From Clostridiales bacterium (GTDB lineage: Bacteria > Bacillota > Clostridia > Christensenellales > Aristaeellaceae), in contig JAAYIN010000026.1 in NCBI GenBank assembly GCA_012523405.1, positions 1 through 64,000 of the forward strand: a stretch of DNA of 64,000 nt, read 5' to 3'. The notes beneath the pieces are model-generated. The model did not search any database. It was given only the letters and a program-made list of their open reading frames with translations, and was not told the origin of the DNA. Shown piece after piece: positions 51,479 through 60,686 of the stretch (the stretch's first letter is position 1; each line of letters opens with the position of its first letter). The position numbers and the translations under genes are program-made.

Positions 51479-51520
51479 TGCAATCAATCGATATGCCAAC
51501 AATCAAAGGAGGATTTTCAT

Positions 51521-52213
51521 ATGAACATTACCCTGCATGATATTTCCAAGATGCTGGATCACAGCACATTGCAGCCTTTCCTCACCCAAGACGATATCCG
51601 CCGCGGCTGCGAAATCGCGCTGCAATACGACACCGCCAGCGTTTGCGCACGCCCGGGCGATATGGTGCTGGTGGAGAAAATGCTTCGCGGAAGCGATGTC
51701 AAGGTCTGCACCGTCATCGGTTTCCCCCATGGCAACCACAAGCCCGAAATCAAGCTTTTGGAAGCCAAAGCTGCGCTTGATGACGGCTGCGTGGAGCTTG
51801 ACATGGTGATCAACGTCGGCCGCATGATCGGCGGGGACGAGCAGTATGTACAGGACGAAATCGACATGATCTGCCGCACAGCGCACGCCGCCGATGCAAA
51901 GGTAAAGGTCATCCTTGAAACCTGCTACTTAAGCGATGCTCAGAAGGTGCGCGCATGCGAAATGTCAACGCAGGCAGGTGCGGATTGGGTGAAGACCAGC
52001 ACGGGCTACGGCTCTGCCGGCTGCACGCTAGATGACCTCAAGCTCATGGTCGCGTCCGTGCCAAAGACCGTGCAGGTCAAGGGCAGCGGCGGCATTCGCG
52101 ATCTTGATACGGTGCTCGCAGCACGCGCTATCGGCGCAACGCGCTGCGGCGTATCGGCAACTGAGAAGATTTTGAAGGAAGCACAGGAGCGTCTTAAAAA
52201 CGGAACGCTGTAG
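51521..52213 (+). CDS. deoC: Deoxyribose-phosphate aldolase
   Basis: A 230-residue class I aldolase that splits 2-deoxyribose-5-phosphate into glyceraldehyde-3-phosphate and acetaldehyde in nucleoside breakdown. The Schiff-base lysine is Lys158 (WVKTSTGYG). The proton-relay residues lie in VELDMVINVGRM (Asp94) and KVKVILETCYL. Length and all family blocks are complete. Strong RBS AAAGGAGGA. No other deo genes are adjacent; it may be read through from the unknown cluster upstream. Confidence 0.95.
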   Translation: MNITLHDISKMLDHSTLQPFLTQDDIRRGCEIALQYDTASVCARPGDMVLVEKMLRGSDVKVCTVIGFPHGNHKPEIKLLEAKAALDDGCVELDMVINVGRMIGGDEQYVQDEIDMICRTAHAADAKVKVILETCYLSDAQKVRACEMSTQAGADWVKTSTGYGSAGCTLDDLKLMVASVPKTVQVKGSGGIRDLDTVLAARAIGATRCGVSATEKILKEAQERLKNGTL

Positions 52214-52243
52214 GAAACAGATCAAATAAACCCATATGACTGT

Positions 52244-52699
52244 TTACGCCACGATTACAACCTGCGTGATCCGCTCCCATATGGGGTATATTTCGTCCAT
52301 ATCACTAGGAGATACAGCGATGCATCCCGCTGTCCAGTCGCTATCCGTCCCGCCCTCATGGATGTAAATCTCGCCGCCAAGGGGTGTACCCCACGGCGGG
52401 CGGCGGCTTTGCGCATGGGCAAGGTTGATTGCCTCCAGGGTTTGCTCGTCTATGCGCCCCTCATTAAAAGCAGACATTGCATCTTGGGCAGATGGGTAAT
52501 CAAGCCCGAGGCTGCGCCCATATTTTCCATCGGCCTTCACTAGGCAAATGTGGTAAATTCCCTCGGGGGTTTTTCCATCGCCTTCCATTTTCTTGGTGCC
52601 CAGCGGCTCGCGTCCAAGCGCAATCGGGCAAACAAAGCGGCTTTTTTCATTTTCCAGCAAATGCAATACACGCCTTGATTTGATGATCATCAGCTTCAT
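52244..52699 (-). CDS. L,D-transpeptidase (YkuD) domain protein
   Basis: A 151-residue YkuD-fold protein. Catalytic region: YIHEGGTDSDWTAGCIAVS, with the conserved His and the Cys nucleophile in the TAGCI form of the S/T-x-GC motif. The start at 52699 has GGAGGCGG; the longer frame to 52759 is not supported. There is no signal peptide or membrane anchor, unusual for an enzyme that acts on peptidoglycan outside the cell, so it may work on the spore wall from the mother cell or have another role. Confidence 0.8.
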   Translation of the reverse strand: MKLMIIKSRRVLHLLENEKSRFVCPIALGREPLGTKKMEGDGKTPEGIYHICLVKADGKYGRSLGLDYPSAQDAMSAFNEGRIDEQTLEAINLAHAQSRRPPWGTPLGGEIYIHEGGTDSDWTAGCIAVSPSDMDEIYPIWERITQVVIVA

Positions 52700-52909
52700 C
52701 TGTCCGCCTCCGTTTACATTAAGTGAATAACGTGTGAATGTACTGTAACATTCTAGCATTAGTTTGCAAAACCCTTGCGCAAAGCCATTTGTTATGTCAT
52801 AATATTTTTTGATATCAAACGTAAGGTTGCCTCATGTGCATATCACAGCATTGCATCTTTGGACGCCCGCATTCTTTGATAATCCGTCTTTGAAAGGAAC
52901 GTTGACCGA

Positions 52910-54364
52910 ATGACAAAGCTTCAAAAACTCATTTCCCTGTTGCTATGCGTAAGCATGATGCTAGGCGCAGCAGCATTCGCAGAAGATGCAACGACCCTGG
53001 ACCCAACCGAGGTAACAACCGCCGCAGCAACTACTGCTACAGAGCTTGCACAGGATACCGTGCTTGCAACCATCAATGGCGAATCCATTACATGGGGTGA
53101 CATTGAGGCCGGTTACGAAAACCTCGCTGCTAACTACGGCGATTACTATGACATGACATTGCAGGAGAACATCCAGTTGTTCCGCGCTGCTGCACTTGAT
53201 AACACCATTGTTGAGCGTTTGCTCATGCAAAAGGCAGTCGAGCTTGGCTTTGACAAAATGACAGAAGCCGAAATCGCTGAAAGCGACAGCCTATCTGATG
53301 CAGATTGGGACAGCGCTCTTGCTAACTACATCAGCTATTTCTATGCTGACCTGACCGACGAGAGCACAGACGAAGAAAAAGCTGTTGCTAACGCCGCTGC
53401 TGAAGCCTACTACAACGAAGCAGGCTATAGCAAAGAAACCCTTCGCGAAGAATATCAGCACTACTCCATCCTGACCAAGGTTCAAAACCTGATGGTTCAG
53501 GACGCAGTGGTTTCGGATGAAGACATCGAGCAGTCCTACCAAGAGCAGCTCGCATCCGACAAAGAGCTGTATCAAAACGATATCGCAGCTTATGTCGACT
53601 ATAACATGTATGTTGACCAAATGGCAATGTACTCCATGATGTATGGCACAGACGCCACCATGGACTATGCATGGTACCGTCCCGCCGGCTTCCGCTCTGT
53701 CAAGCACATTTTGCTTGAAGTGGACACCACGCTGATGGAAACATACACCAACCTGCAGGCTTCCTTCGAAGAGCAGCAGGATATGGCAACCGCAGAGACC
53801 ACTGGTACTGAAGCAACCGATGCAGCAGCGGAAGAAACTGAAGCAACAGAGCCTGTAACCGAGGAACAGGTCAACATTGCAGAGGCTGCGATCCTTGAAT
53901 CTTTGGCTGCTACCATCGACGAGATCAACCAGAAGGTCGCTGAAGGCGCTGATTTTGACGAACTGATTGCAACCTATGCCATCGGCGCTGACGGCACCGC
54001 AACCGATCCTGGCATGACCACAGAGCCCTACATGACCGATGGTTATGAAGTCGCTTCTGTTTCCAGCAACTACGTTCCTGAGTTTGTCGAAGCTGCATTC
54101 AGCGTTGATACCGTGGGCGAAGTATCCGCTCCTTACCTGAGCAGCTACGGCATCCACATCGTAAAGTACATCGCTGATGTGCCTGAAGGCGCTATTGCCA
54201 TGACTGATGCACAGCGCGAAACAAAGCGTACTGCATTGCTTGAAACCATGCAAAACGAGCTTTACTCGACCACCATGGAGCAGTGGCTCTCAGAGTCCAC
54301 CGTTGATTACACCGGCGCAACCCCCAGCATCGCAGAGATCGAAGCTGCAACAGTTACCGAGTAA
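52910..54364 (+). CDS. Exported PrsA/SurA-like foldase (PPIC-type isomerase) with acidic insert
   Basis: A 484-residue secreted protein. Signal peptide LISLLLCVSMMLGAAAFA with cleavage before EDATT and no lipobox, so it is not anchored like PrsA. A SurA-type N-terminal chaperone region follows (about 45-260, beginning VLATINGESITWGDIE). The parvulin domain (about 262-445) is split: its first strand FRSVKHILLEVD is separated from the rest by about 60 residues, with a Thr/Glu/Ala-rich stretch (GTEATDAAAEETEATEP). The end block LSSYGIHIVKYI is canonical. It likely helps fold exported proteins. Single gene with a strong terminator. Confidence 0.85.
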   Translation: MTKLQKLISLLLCVSMMLGAAAFAEDATTLDPTEVTTAAATTATELAQDTVLATINGESITWGDIEAGYENLAANYGDYYDMTLQENIQLFRAAALDNTIVERLLMQKAVELGFDKMTEAEIAESDSLSDADWDSALANYISYFYADLTDESTDEEKAVANAAAEAYYNEAGYSKETLREEYQHYSILTKVQNLMVQDAVVSDEDIEQSYQEQLASDKELYQNDIAAYVDYNMYVDQMAMYSMMYGTDATMDYAWYRPAGFRSVKHILLEVDTTLMETYTNLQASFEEQQDMATAETTGTEATDAAAEETEATEPVTEEQVNIAEAAILESLAATIDEINQKVAEGADFDELIATYAIGADGTATDPGMTTEPYMTDGYEVASVSSNYVPEFVEAAFSVDTVGEVSAPYLSSYGIHIVKYIADVPEGAIAMTDAQRETKRTALLETMQNELYSTTMEQWLSESTVDYTGATPSIAEIEAATVTE

Positions 54365-54387
54365 TCACAAATCGAACAAATCATTTA

Positions 54388-54427
54388 AACACGCCTTTGA
54401 GCCAATCGCTCAAGGGCGTGTTTTTTG
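54388..54427 (+). terminator. Terminator of the foldase gene
   Basis: Stem AACACGCCTTTGAGC (54388-54402) with GCTCAAGGGCGTGTT (54408-54422), then TTTTT. Confidence 0.9.
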
Positions 54428-54438
54428 CATGCGTCCCT

Positions 54439-54483
54439 ATAAACAAACAAAGCCGACGGCGTAATGGCCGTGCGGCTTTGTTT
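54439..54483 (-). terminator. Terminator of the spore lipoprotein gene
   Basis: Stem AAACAAAGCCG (54445-54455) with CGGCTTTGTTT (54473-54483), then TTTGTTTAT on the minus strand. Back-to-back with the foldase terminator. Confidence 0.8.
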
Positions 54484-54538
54484 GGCTTCATGCATTGAAT
54501 CTTCTGCTTTTCAGCTGCAAATGAGCTGATTTTTCCGA

Positions 54539-55123
54539 TTAAACGCCTGTGGTGGTCTGGGGCATTTCCATGTCCATGTTGCTGCCGCCAGCGATGGTGC
54601 TGCCAATGTCAGCAACCTGCGTTTGCAGTTCGGTAAAGGTGATGTCCTTGCTATCAACCTTTTCCTTGAGCGCCTTGATTTTGTCCATCTCAGCCTTCTC
54701 TTCTGTTACGCGAACGACGGTGATGGCTTTGTCCACGGTCTGAACACGCTGGTCAATCATCTGCATCATACGGTCGGTTAGTCCACCCTGATATTTGGTG
54801 TCGTAATCCACGCCAATGATGACCATGTTACCAGCTGCAACTGCTACCGCGGTTTTTAGCTCAGAGAGCTTTTCCACTTCCTCGGAAATCTTATCGCTTA
54901 CGCGAAGAGAATCCTCAATGGAATTAATGCCTGCTTCAGTTGTAGGCATTATCGTGGTTGGCATAACAGTTGCTACGGGTGGCATAGTCGTTGCAGGATT
55001 GGCACTAGGCATCATGCTGACTGTTGGGAGCGGACTAGGCATGACATCGGCGTTGCTTGCGCAAGACGAGAACAATCCCATGCATAGTATAGAGATCACC
55101 AGAAGAATCCATGTTTTTTTCAA
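54539..55123 (-). CDS. YhcN/YlaJ-type sporulation lipoprotein
   Basis: A 194-residue lipoprotein. The start is a TTG at 55123 behind GAGGAGG, giving a short charged N-terminus, a hydrophobic core and lipobox FSSC. A Pro/Thr/Met-rich linker (about 25-65) is followed by a YhcN/YlaJ-like domain (SEEVEKLSELKTAVAVAAGN, IIGVDYDTKYQGGLTD, VQTVDKAITVVRVT). In Bacillus these lipoproteins sit on the spore inner membrane or coat and affect spore germination. The in-frame start at 55210 has no RBS. Confidence 0.8.
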   Translation of the reverse strand: MKKTWILLVISILCMGLFSSCASNADVMPSPLPTVSMMPSANPATTMPPVATVMPTTIMPTTEAGINSIEDSLRVSDKISEEVEKLSELKTAVAVAAGNMVIIGVDYDTKYQGGLTDRMMQMIDQRVQTVDKAITVVRVTEEKAEMDKIKALKEKVDSKDITFTELQTQVADIGSTIAGGSNMDMEMPQTTTGV

Positions 55124-55225
55124 TGCTATTCGCCTCCTCGCGGCTATTGTGTGCAAAAGCAGTGGAAGGTATTTGCGACAATCCTTCCCAAAGACGGCAC
55201 GACTAGCCACTTATGAGGCGTTTTT

Positions 55226-56563
55226 TTACTTTTTTCCCAATGCTTTTTCCACAGCTTCTCCAACTGCTTCGTAGAATGTGGGATGCGCACGCATGGTGCC
55301 AAGCAATTGTTTCCCCGTTAGTTTGAGCGAAATTGCAAGCGTTAATTCGCCAAGGAAATCCGTTGCGCGCCCACAAAATAACTGTGCACCCAAAAGAATC
55401 CCAGTGTCCTTCTCGAAAATTAATTTAATGAAGCCTCGACCGAGATTTTCGATCATGCTTCGGGCATTTTGTGTGGTAAGCGCCTTGCCCACAACGATTT
55501 CAGTGCCATGCGCTTTCGCTTCATCCTGCGTAATGCCAACGCTGGCAATTTCAGGGGTGGTATAAACGCAGCTTGGGATCAGCTGGGTGTCAACTGGCAC
55601 GCGTCTGCCGCGCATATGCGCGACGGCTGCAAGTCCCTGTGCATGCGCGACATGCGCAAGCTGGTAAATGCCGTTGACATCGCCGATGGCATAAATACCC
55701 TTAACATTTGTTTGAAAATCACGATCAACGACAATCGTACCGCGCTCCATCGCTATTTCCGCGCCCTGCGCAAATAATCCGCTGGTCTGCGCCCTGCGCC
55801 CTGTTGCCAGCAGCACACGGTCGCAGATGATTTCCTGCTCGCCGTTTTTCTGCGCTGTGACAAGGAAACCATGGTCGTTTTTGGCAATGCCCGTGAGGCG
55901 AGTGCTTGTGAGCAGCGTGACGCCCATGCCGCGAAGCAGACCCTCTGCACTGCGTGATAGCTCTTTGTCCATCATAGGCAGGCAGTTCTTTTCCGCTTCG
56001 ACAATCGTCACGGCTACGCCGATTTTCGCATAGATACACGCCATCTCGACACCGATCACGCCGCCGCCAATGATCACAAGCGAATCAAAGGGCTTTGAGC
56101 CATTCTCATGCAGCAGATCGTCGCTTGTCCAAACCTCGGGATCATCACAGCCCGTCACGGGAATGCGCGCGGGCTTGCTGCCTGTGGCAATCAAAATGCG
56201 ATGACCTTGGATTTCTTCTATCTCGTCATCTGCCAATTTCACTTCAACAGCAAATGGCGGCTGCGTGTTCATCAGCATGCCATTGCCTTGGTAGACAGTG
56301 ACCTTTGCGGTTCTTAGCATCTGAGCGATGCCGTCGGTGAGGGTATCCACGATCTCATTCTTATGATTGAGCATCTCGGTCTTGTCGATGCCCTCATACG
56401 CGGCATGTAAATACGCCTTAGTAGGCACGCAGCCGCGTTGGAGGCATGTGCCGCCCAAACGATCACGCTCAATCAGCGCGGTGTCCAGGCCCTTTTTGGA
56501 AGCCTCTGCAGCAGCTGCATAGCCGCCCGGCCCGCCGCCAATCACAATCAAATCATATATCAC
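55226..56563 (-). CDS. lpdA: Dihydrolipoyl dehydrogenase
   Basis: A 445-residue FAD-dependent disulfide oxidoreductase, the L-protein that re-oxidises the lipoyl arm of GcvH. FAD motif VIGGGPGGYAAAAEA, redox pair Cys40-Cys45 (GGTCLQRGCVPTK), NAD motif IIGGGVIGVEMA, and C-terminal HPTFYEAVGEAVEK with the catalytic His and Glu. GTG at 56563 has GGAGG at seven bases; the TTG just before is too close. It lies after lplA, separated by the 56-bp repeat array and a terminator, so it may have partly independent expression. Confidence 0.95.
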   Translation of the reverse strand: MIYDLIVIGGGPGGYAAAAEASKKGLDTALIERDRLGGTCLQRGCVPTKAYLHAAYEGIDKTEMLNHKNEIVDTLTDGIAQMLRTAKVTVYQGNGMLMNTQPPFAVEVKLADDEIEEIQGHRILIATGSKPARIPVTGCDDPEVWTSDDLLHENGSKPFDSLVIIGGGVIGVEMACIYAKIGVAVTIVEAEKNCLPMMDKELSRSAEGLLRGMGVTLLTSTRLTGIAKNDHGFLVTAQKNGEQEIICDRVLLATGRRAQTSGLFAQGAEIAMERGTIVVDRDFQTNVKGIYAIGDVNGIYQLAHVAHAQGLAAVAHMRGRRVPVDTQLIPSCVYTTPEIASVGITQDEAKAHGTEIVVGKALTTQNARSMIENLGRGFIKLIFEKDTGILLGAQLFCGRATDFLGELTLAISLKLTGKQLLGTMRAHPTFYEAVGEAVEKALGKK

Positions 56564-56590
56564 CAAAACGCCTCCTCGTGTTGATTATAG

Positions 56591-56613
56591 AAAAAAGGAC
56601 GGAAATCCGTCCT
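56591..56613 (-). terminator. Terminator or attenuator between lplA and lpdA
   Basis: Stem AGGACGG (56596-56602) with CCGTCCT (56607-56613), then TTTTTTC on the minus strand, about 30 bp before lpdA. Confidence 0.75.
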
Positions 56614-56684
56614 CCATTATTGATGTCAAAAAACTTATCAATGGAAGTTAGGTCATACGCTGGCACAACCATTTTGTTATGAGG

Positions 56685-56867
56685 GGGGCGAAGCCCCGAA
56701 GCAGAGTTACTCGCTAACTCAAGCCACACAGTCATAAAAAGGGGCGAAGCCCAGAAGCAGAGTTACTTGCTAACTCAAGCCACACAGTCATAAAAAGGGG
56801 CGAAGCCCAGAAGCAGAGTTACTTGTAAGCTCATGTCCCAATGTCATAAAAAGGGGCGAAGCCCCCC
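56685..56867. repeat. 56-bp tandem repeat array, three units plus a partial
   Basis: Units 56685-56740, 56741-56796 and 56797-56852 are each exactly 56 bp; a fourth starts at 56853 and breaks off at 56867. Units 1 and 2 differ at two bases; unit 3 diverges in its second half. Each unit holds two hairpins: GGGGCGAAGCCC and GAGTTA-cttgc-TAACTC. With the lpdA leader and the terminator this fills the 305-bp gap 56564-56868; there is no gene in it. Confidence 0.9.
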
Positions 56868-56868
56868 A

Positions 56869-57912
56869 TTAATTGTGCGAAGCACCGCCGCCGCCGCCGC
56901 GATCCATGGAACGGATGCGCCCGCAGATTAAGGTGCATACGTCGCCTGCTACTTGCAGGAGCCTTGGGTCGCTGAGGAGCTTGAGCTTTTGGTCGAAGCG
57001 CGCTGCAATGGCGCTGATCAAAAACGGACTGCCTACGAGTGCCTTTTCCAGTTGGTGGAAGAGCACGGCTTCCATGGCATCGGTGAATATCTTGGCGGAG
57101 CGAATGATACCGCCTTCGCTGAGAATCTTGACCGATACGCCGCCCCATGGGAAACGCTCATCAACTGAAAAGCTGTAGGGGATGGATTCGGGGTATATCC
57201 ATTCTGTGCCCGCAAATTGATCGGTCAGGTTTTGCAGGGAGTAGACATCCATCATGCGTTCGTCAAGCCATGCGGGCTTTGCACGGTATACATGCTCAAA
57301 GGCAAGGCATAGCGACTGCTGCAAAGTTTCAATGGTGATATCGGCGCATAAGTCCTTGAGGTTGACCACGCGGGAGGGTACGCTTTTCACGCCGCGCTGC
57401 TCAAGCTTTTTGGGATCAACGGTCAGGTAATGCTGCATAACGTTCATATTGCAGTTGACCATGAGCGTGCCATGATGATAGGCTGCCGATCCTGCTTTAT
57501 AAAATGCATTGCCGCTGAATTTTCTGCCGCTTGCATGAAGATCGTTGCGCCCGCTGATCTCTACTTGGACACCAAAAGCACCCACTGCCATGCCAATGAC
57601 ATTGAGCTGGCGCGAGATATCAAACTCAGTTTTTGGCAAGATAAAGGTGAAGTTGAGGTTGCCCACATCATGGTATACCGCACCTCCGCCGCTGAGTCTG
57701 CGCGCGATTGTGCCGCCATTTTCCAGAAATTCATCCACTTTGAGCTCCGACCACGGGTTCTGATTACGCCCAATGACGATGGTATGCTGGTTTTGCCATA
57801 GGTAGAGAATCGCGGTATCCTCGGGCAATGTGTCCATCAAGTGCTTTTCGATCGCAAGATTGCGGTAGGGATCAGTTCCTCTTGCAATCAAGCAAGCAGT
57901 ACGTCGTATCAT
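56869..57912 (-). CDS. lplA: Lipoate-protein ligase A
   Basis: A 347-residue ligase that activates free lipoate with ATP and attaches it to lipoyl domains, here most likely GcvH. Catalytic domain blocks: IVIGRNQNPWSE, RRLSGGGAVYHDVGNLNFT (lipoyl-AMP binding) and RKFSGNAFYKAGSAAYHHG. A C-terminal accessory domain follows (about 250-340). The very end is Gly-rich (DRGGGGGASHN) and runs into the 56-bp array, suggesting the array has reshaped the C-terminus. It begins 7 bp after gcvPB and belongs to the gcv operon. Confidence 0.92.
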   Translation of the reverse strand: MIRRTACLIARGTDPYRNLAIEKHLMDTLPEDTAILYLWQNQHTIVIGRNQNPWSELKVDEFLENGGTIARRLSGGGAVYHDVGNLNFTFILPKTEFDISRQLNVIGMAVGAFGVQVEISGRNDLHASGRKFSGNAFYKAGSAAYHHGTLMVNCNMNVMQHYLTVDPKKLEQRGVKSVPSRVVNLKDLCADITIETLQQSLCLAFEHVYRAKPAWLDERMMDVYSLQNLTDQFAGTEWIYPESIPYSFSVDERFPWGGVSVKILSEGGIIRSAKIFTDAMEAVLFHQLEKALVGSPFLISAIAARFDQKLKLLSDPRLLQVAGDVCTLICGRIRSMDRGGGGGASHN

Positions 57913-57919
57913 TTGGTTT

Positions 57920-59344
57920 CTACGCCCTTTCGGGTTGATATCTGAGTATGGGGTTACGAGCCGCCTTCACCTCGTCAGGACGTCCAATCACGGCGTTGTG
58001 CGGGGTGTGATGCATCGCCTCGGGATCGTTTTGTGCCTCCCGCAGAATCTCGCCCATCACCAGAGCCGCTTGATCCAGTGTTTCCATGCTCTCCGTTTCG
58101 GTGGGTTCAAACATCAACGCCTCATGTACGATCATGGGGAAGTACATCGTGGGCGGGTGAATGCCATGGTCAATTAGAGACTTGGCAACATCCAGCGCAC
58201 TCACGCCGATACGTTCTTTGAGCTCCTCGAGGGTGAGCACGAATTCATGCATGCAGATGGTATCCTTGGCAGGGGTAAAGCCCTGCGCCTTCATCTGGTG
58301 GAGGAGATAGTTGGCATTGAGCACAGCGTGCTCGCCCACTCCGCGCAGATCGTCTGAGCCAAGGGTCTTGATATAGCAAAGGGCCTTGACGAGCACGGAG
58401 AAATTGCCGTGGAATCCCTTAACCTGTAGTTTGCCCGCTTCGCCGCAGGATGCGACCTTTGGCAAGAAGGGGATGAGCGCAGACTTCACGCCTACAGGTC
58501 CGCTGCCCGGTCCGCCGCCGCCGTGAGGGGTAGCGAATGTCTTGTGCAGATTGAGGTGAGTGACATCAAAGCCCATGTCTCCCGGACGCGCAACGCCTAA
58601 AATCGCATTGAGGTTCGCGCCGTCATAGTAGAGCAGGCCGCCTGCGCCGTGAATCAATTCGCTGATGAGGAGGATATCCTTCTCAAATAAGCCTAATGTG
58701 TTCGGATTGGTGAGCATGATGCCCGCAATCTCGTCGGATAATAGCGTCTTTAGATGCTCGATGTCCACGCATCCGTCCTCGCGGCTGCTCACATTGATGA
58801 TCTCATAGCCCGCCATGACTGCACTTGCGGGGTTTGTGCCGTGAGCGCTGTCGGGGACGAGAATCTTGGTGCGCTTTGTATCGCCGCGGGACTCATGGTA
58901 TGCCTTGATGCAAAGCATACCTGTGAACTCGCCGTGCGCGCCCGCTGCTGGCTGGAGCGTAAATGCATCCATGCCTGTGATCTCGCATAGCGCGGTCTGG
59001 AGCTCATCCATGAGGTCGTAGCAACCCTGCACGTCTCCCTTAGGCGCGAGCGGGTGCACATTGGTGAAGCCCTCTAGCCCTGCGGCTATTTCGTGTAGGG
59101 CGGGGTTGTATTTCATGGTGCAGCTGCCTAGCGGATAGAATCCGTTGTTCACGCCATGGGTACGGTTTGCCAACTGCGCATAGTGCCTTGATACGTCTAC
59201 CTCGCAAAGCTCGGGGAGCATAGGCGCGGTTTCTCGTTGCAGTTCCTTTGGGAGCGTTATAGCAGGGACATCAAGGACTGGGAGTACTTCGGATCTGCGT
59301 CCGCGGACGCTCTTTTCAAAGCTCAGTAATACTTGTTCGCTCAT
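57920..59344 (-). CDS. gcvPB: Glycine dehydrogenase (decarboxylating) subunit 2
   Basis: A 474-residue PLP-dependent half of the split P-protein. It decarboxylates glycine and passes the aminomethyl group to GcvH. The PLP lysine lies in LNLHKTFATPHGGGGPG. The N-terminal VNNGFYPLGSCTMKYNP and SAHGTNPASAVM blocks are typical. ATG at 59344 overlaps the gcvPA stop (ATGA), so the two subunits are coupled at translation. Confidence 0.95.
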   Translation of the reverse strand: MSEQVLLSFEKSVRGRRSEVLPVLDVPAITLPKELQRETAPMLPELCEVDVSRHYAQLANRTHGVNNGFYPLGSCTMKYNPALHEIAAGLEGFTNVHPLAPKGDVQGCYDLMDELQTALCEITGMDAFTLQPAAGAHGEFTGMLCIKAYHESRGDTKRTKILVPDSAHGTNPASAVMAGYEIINVSSREDGCVDIEHLKTLLSDEIAGIMLTNPNTLGLFEKDILLISELIHGAGGLLYYDGANLNAILGVARPGDMGFDVTHLNLHKTFATPHGGGGPGSGPVGVKSALIPFLPKVASCGEAGKLQVKGFHGNFSVLVKALCYIKTLGSDDLRGVGEHAVLNANYLLHQMKAQGFTPAKDTICMHEFVLTLEELKERIGVSALDVAKSLIDHGIHPPTMYFPMIVHEALMFEPTETESMETLDQAALVMGEILREAQNDPEAMHHTPHNAVIGRPDEVKAARNPILRYQPERA

Positions 59345-60663
59345 GCTTCGCACACTCCCTTCACGGCTGCAACCACGCTGTCAAGCTGTGTCTTGCTTGC
59401 CTTTTCGGTGACGCACCAGAGCATTTCATGATCGGATAGGATGAGTCCGCTGAGGATTCCCTCGGCTGCGAGCGCATCCTCAATGACCTGTGCGTTCTTT
59501 GGCAGGACGGTCACAAACTCGTGGAAGTAGCCGCCTGCGTATTTGAGGCTCACGCCGTCAATCGTGCAGAGCTGCTGAGCGAGGTAATGCGCCTTGCTCA
59601 TGGAGCTATTGGCTGCGTCCGCAATACCGCTTGCGCCCATATAGTTCAGGTAAATCGAAGCGGTGAGGGCACAATGTGCCTGATTGCTGCAAATGTTACT
59701 GGATGCCTTCTCGCGGCGAATATGCTGCTCGCGCGCTTGAAGCGTCAGGACAAAAGCACGGCGACCTTCTGCGTCTGTGGTCTGCCCTACGATGCGCCCG
59801 GGGAGCTTTCGCTGCATGGCGGTCGTGGTGGTCATAAAGCCAAGGCTTGGACCGCCGAATGCCATCGCGAGTCCAAAGGGCTGTGCATCGCCGCAAACAA
59901 TGTCCGCGCCAACCTCTGCGCCGCTCTTCATGATCGCCAATGCCATGGAGTTTGCGCCCAAAATGCACTTGACCTTCGCTTCTTTGCAAAGCGCAAATAA
60001 GCCTTCTGCGTCTTCAAACTGACCAAAGAAGTTTGGCTGCTGAACGTAGAAAGCGGAAACATCTGCTGCAAGGAGCTCGGATAAAGCATCACGATCGGTC
60101 ACGCCATCCTTCATGGGGACAACGCGCACCTCATGATCGGTGCCATAGGCATAGGTCTTGATGACCGCTAGGGTGTCTGGGTGCACAGCTTCGCTTACGA
60201 GCGTTACGGTGCGCTTGCGGTCGCGGCACATCACAGCCGCTTCTGCTGCTGCGGATGCGCCGTCGTAGACGGAGGCGTTGCTCGCATCCATCCCCGTGAG
60301 CTCCGACATCAGCGATTGATATTCGAAAATCGATTGGAGCAGGCCCTGCGACATTTCAGCCTGATAGGGCGTATACGCCGTTACAAACTCCTCCTTGCCA
60401 GCCATGCGGGTGACAACGGGCGGGATGAAATGATCGTAGCAGCCAGCGCCGCGAAGGGTTAATGCATAGGAAGTATTCTTGCCCGCGAGCGCTTTCATCG
60501 CACTGAGCGTTTCCATCTGGCTCATGCCATGAGGGATATTCACAGGCTCTTTGAGCATGACGGAGCTGGGTACCTGCGAAAAGAGCTCATCCATGCTGCT
60601 CATCCCAAGTGCGCTGAGCATTTGCTCTTGCTCGCCTTGGGTATGGGGGAGATAATTAGCCAT
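59341..60663 (-). CDS. gcvPA: Glycine dehydrogenase (decarboxylating) subunit 1
   Basis: A 440-residue partner of GcvPB. It has the same fold type I but lacks the PLP lysine. Blocks: YLPHTQGEQEQMLSALG, FVTAYTPYQAEMSQGLLQ and MDASNASVYDGASAAAEA. The split two-subunit P-protein is usual in Firmicutes. Placed between gcvH and gcvPB. Confidence 0.95.
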   Translation of the reverse strand: MANYLPHTQGEQEQMLSALGMSSMDELFSQVPSSVMLKEPVNIPHGMSQMETLSAMKALAGKNTSYALTLRGAGCYDHFIPPVVTRMAGKEEFVTAYTPYQAEMSQGLLQSIFEYQSLMSELTGMDASNASVYDGASAAAEAAVMCRDRKRTVTLVSEAVHPDTLAVIKTYAYGTDHEVRVVPMKDGVTDRDALSELLAADVSAFYVQQPNFFGQFEDAEGLFALCKEAKVKCILGANSMALAIMKSGAEVGADIVCGDAQPFGLAMAFGGPSLGFMTTTTAMQRKLPGRIVGQTTDAEGRRAFVLTLQAREQHIRREKASSNICSNQAHCALTASIYLNYMGASGIADAANSSMSKAHYLAQQLCTIDGVSLKYAGGYFHEFVTVLPKNAQVIEDALAAEGILSGLILSDHEMLWCVTEKASKTQLDSVVAAVKGVCEA

Positions 60664-60686
60664 ATAGCGGCTCCTTTCTATTCTGC

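Noticed and set aside
53291-54253. 320-residue minus-strand frame inside the foldase gene
   Set aside because: Cys/Val/Phe-rich antisense shadow; the signal peptide and parvulin motifs are on the plus strand.
56685-56867. CRISPR array
   Set aside because: The 56-bp units are directly contiguous with no unique spacers, and no cas genes are near.
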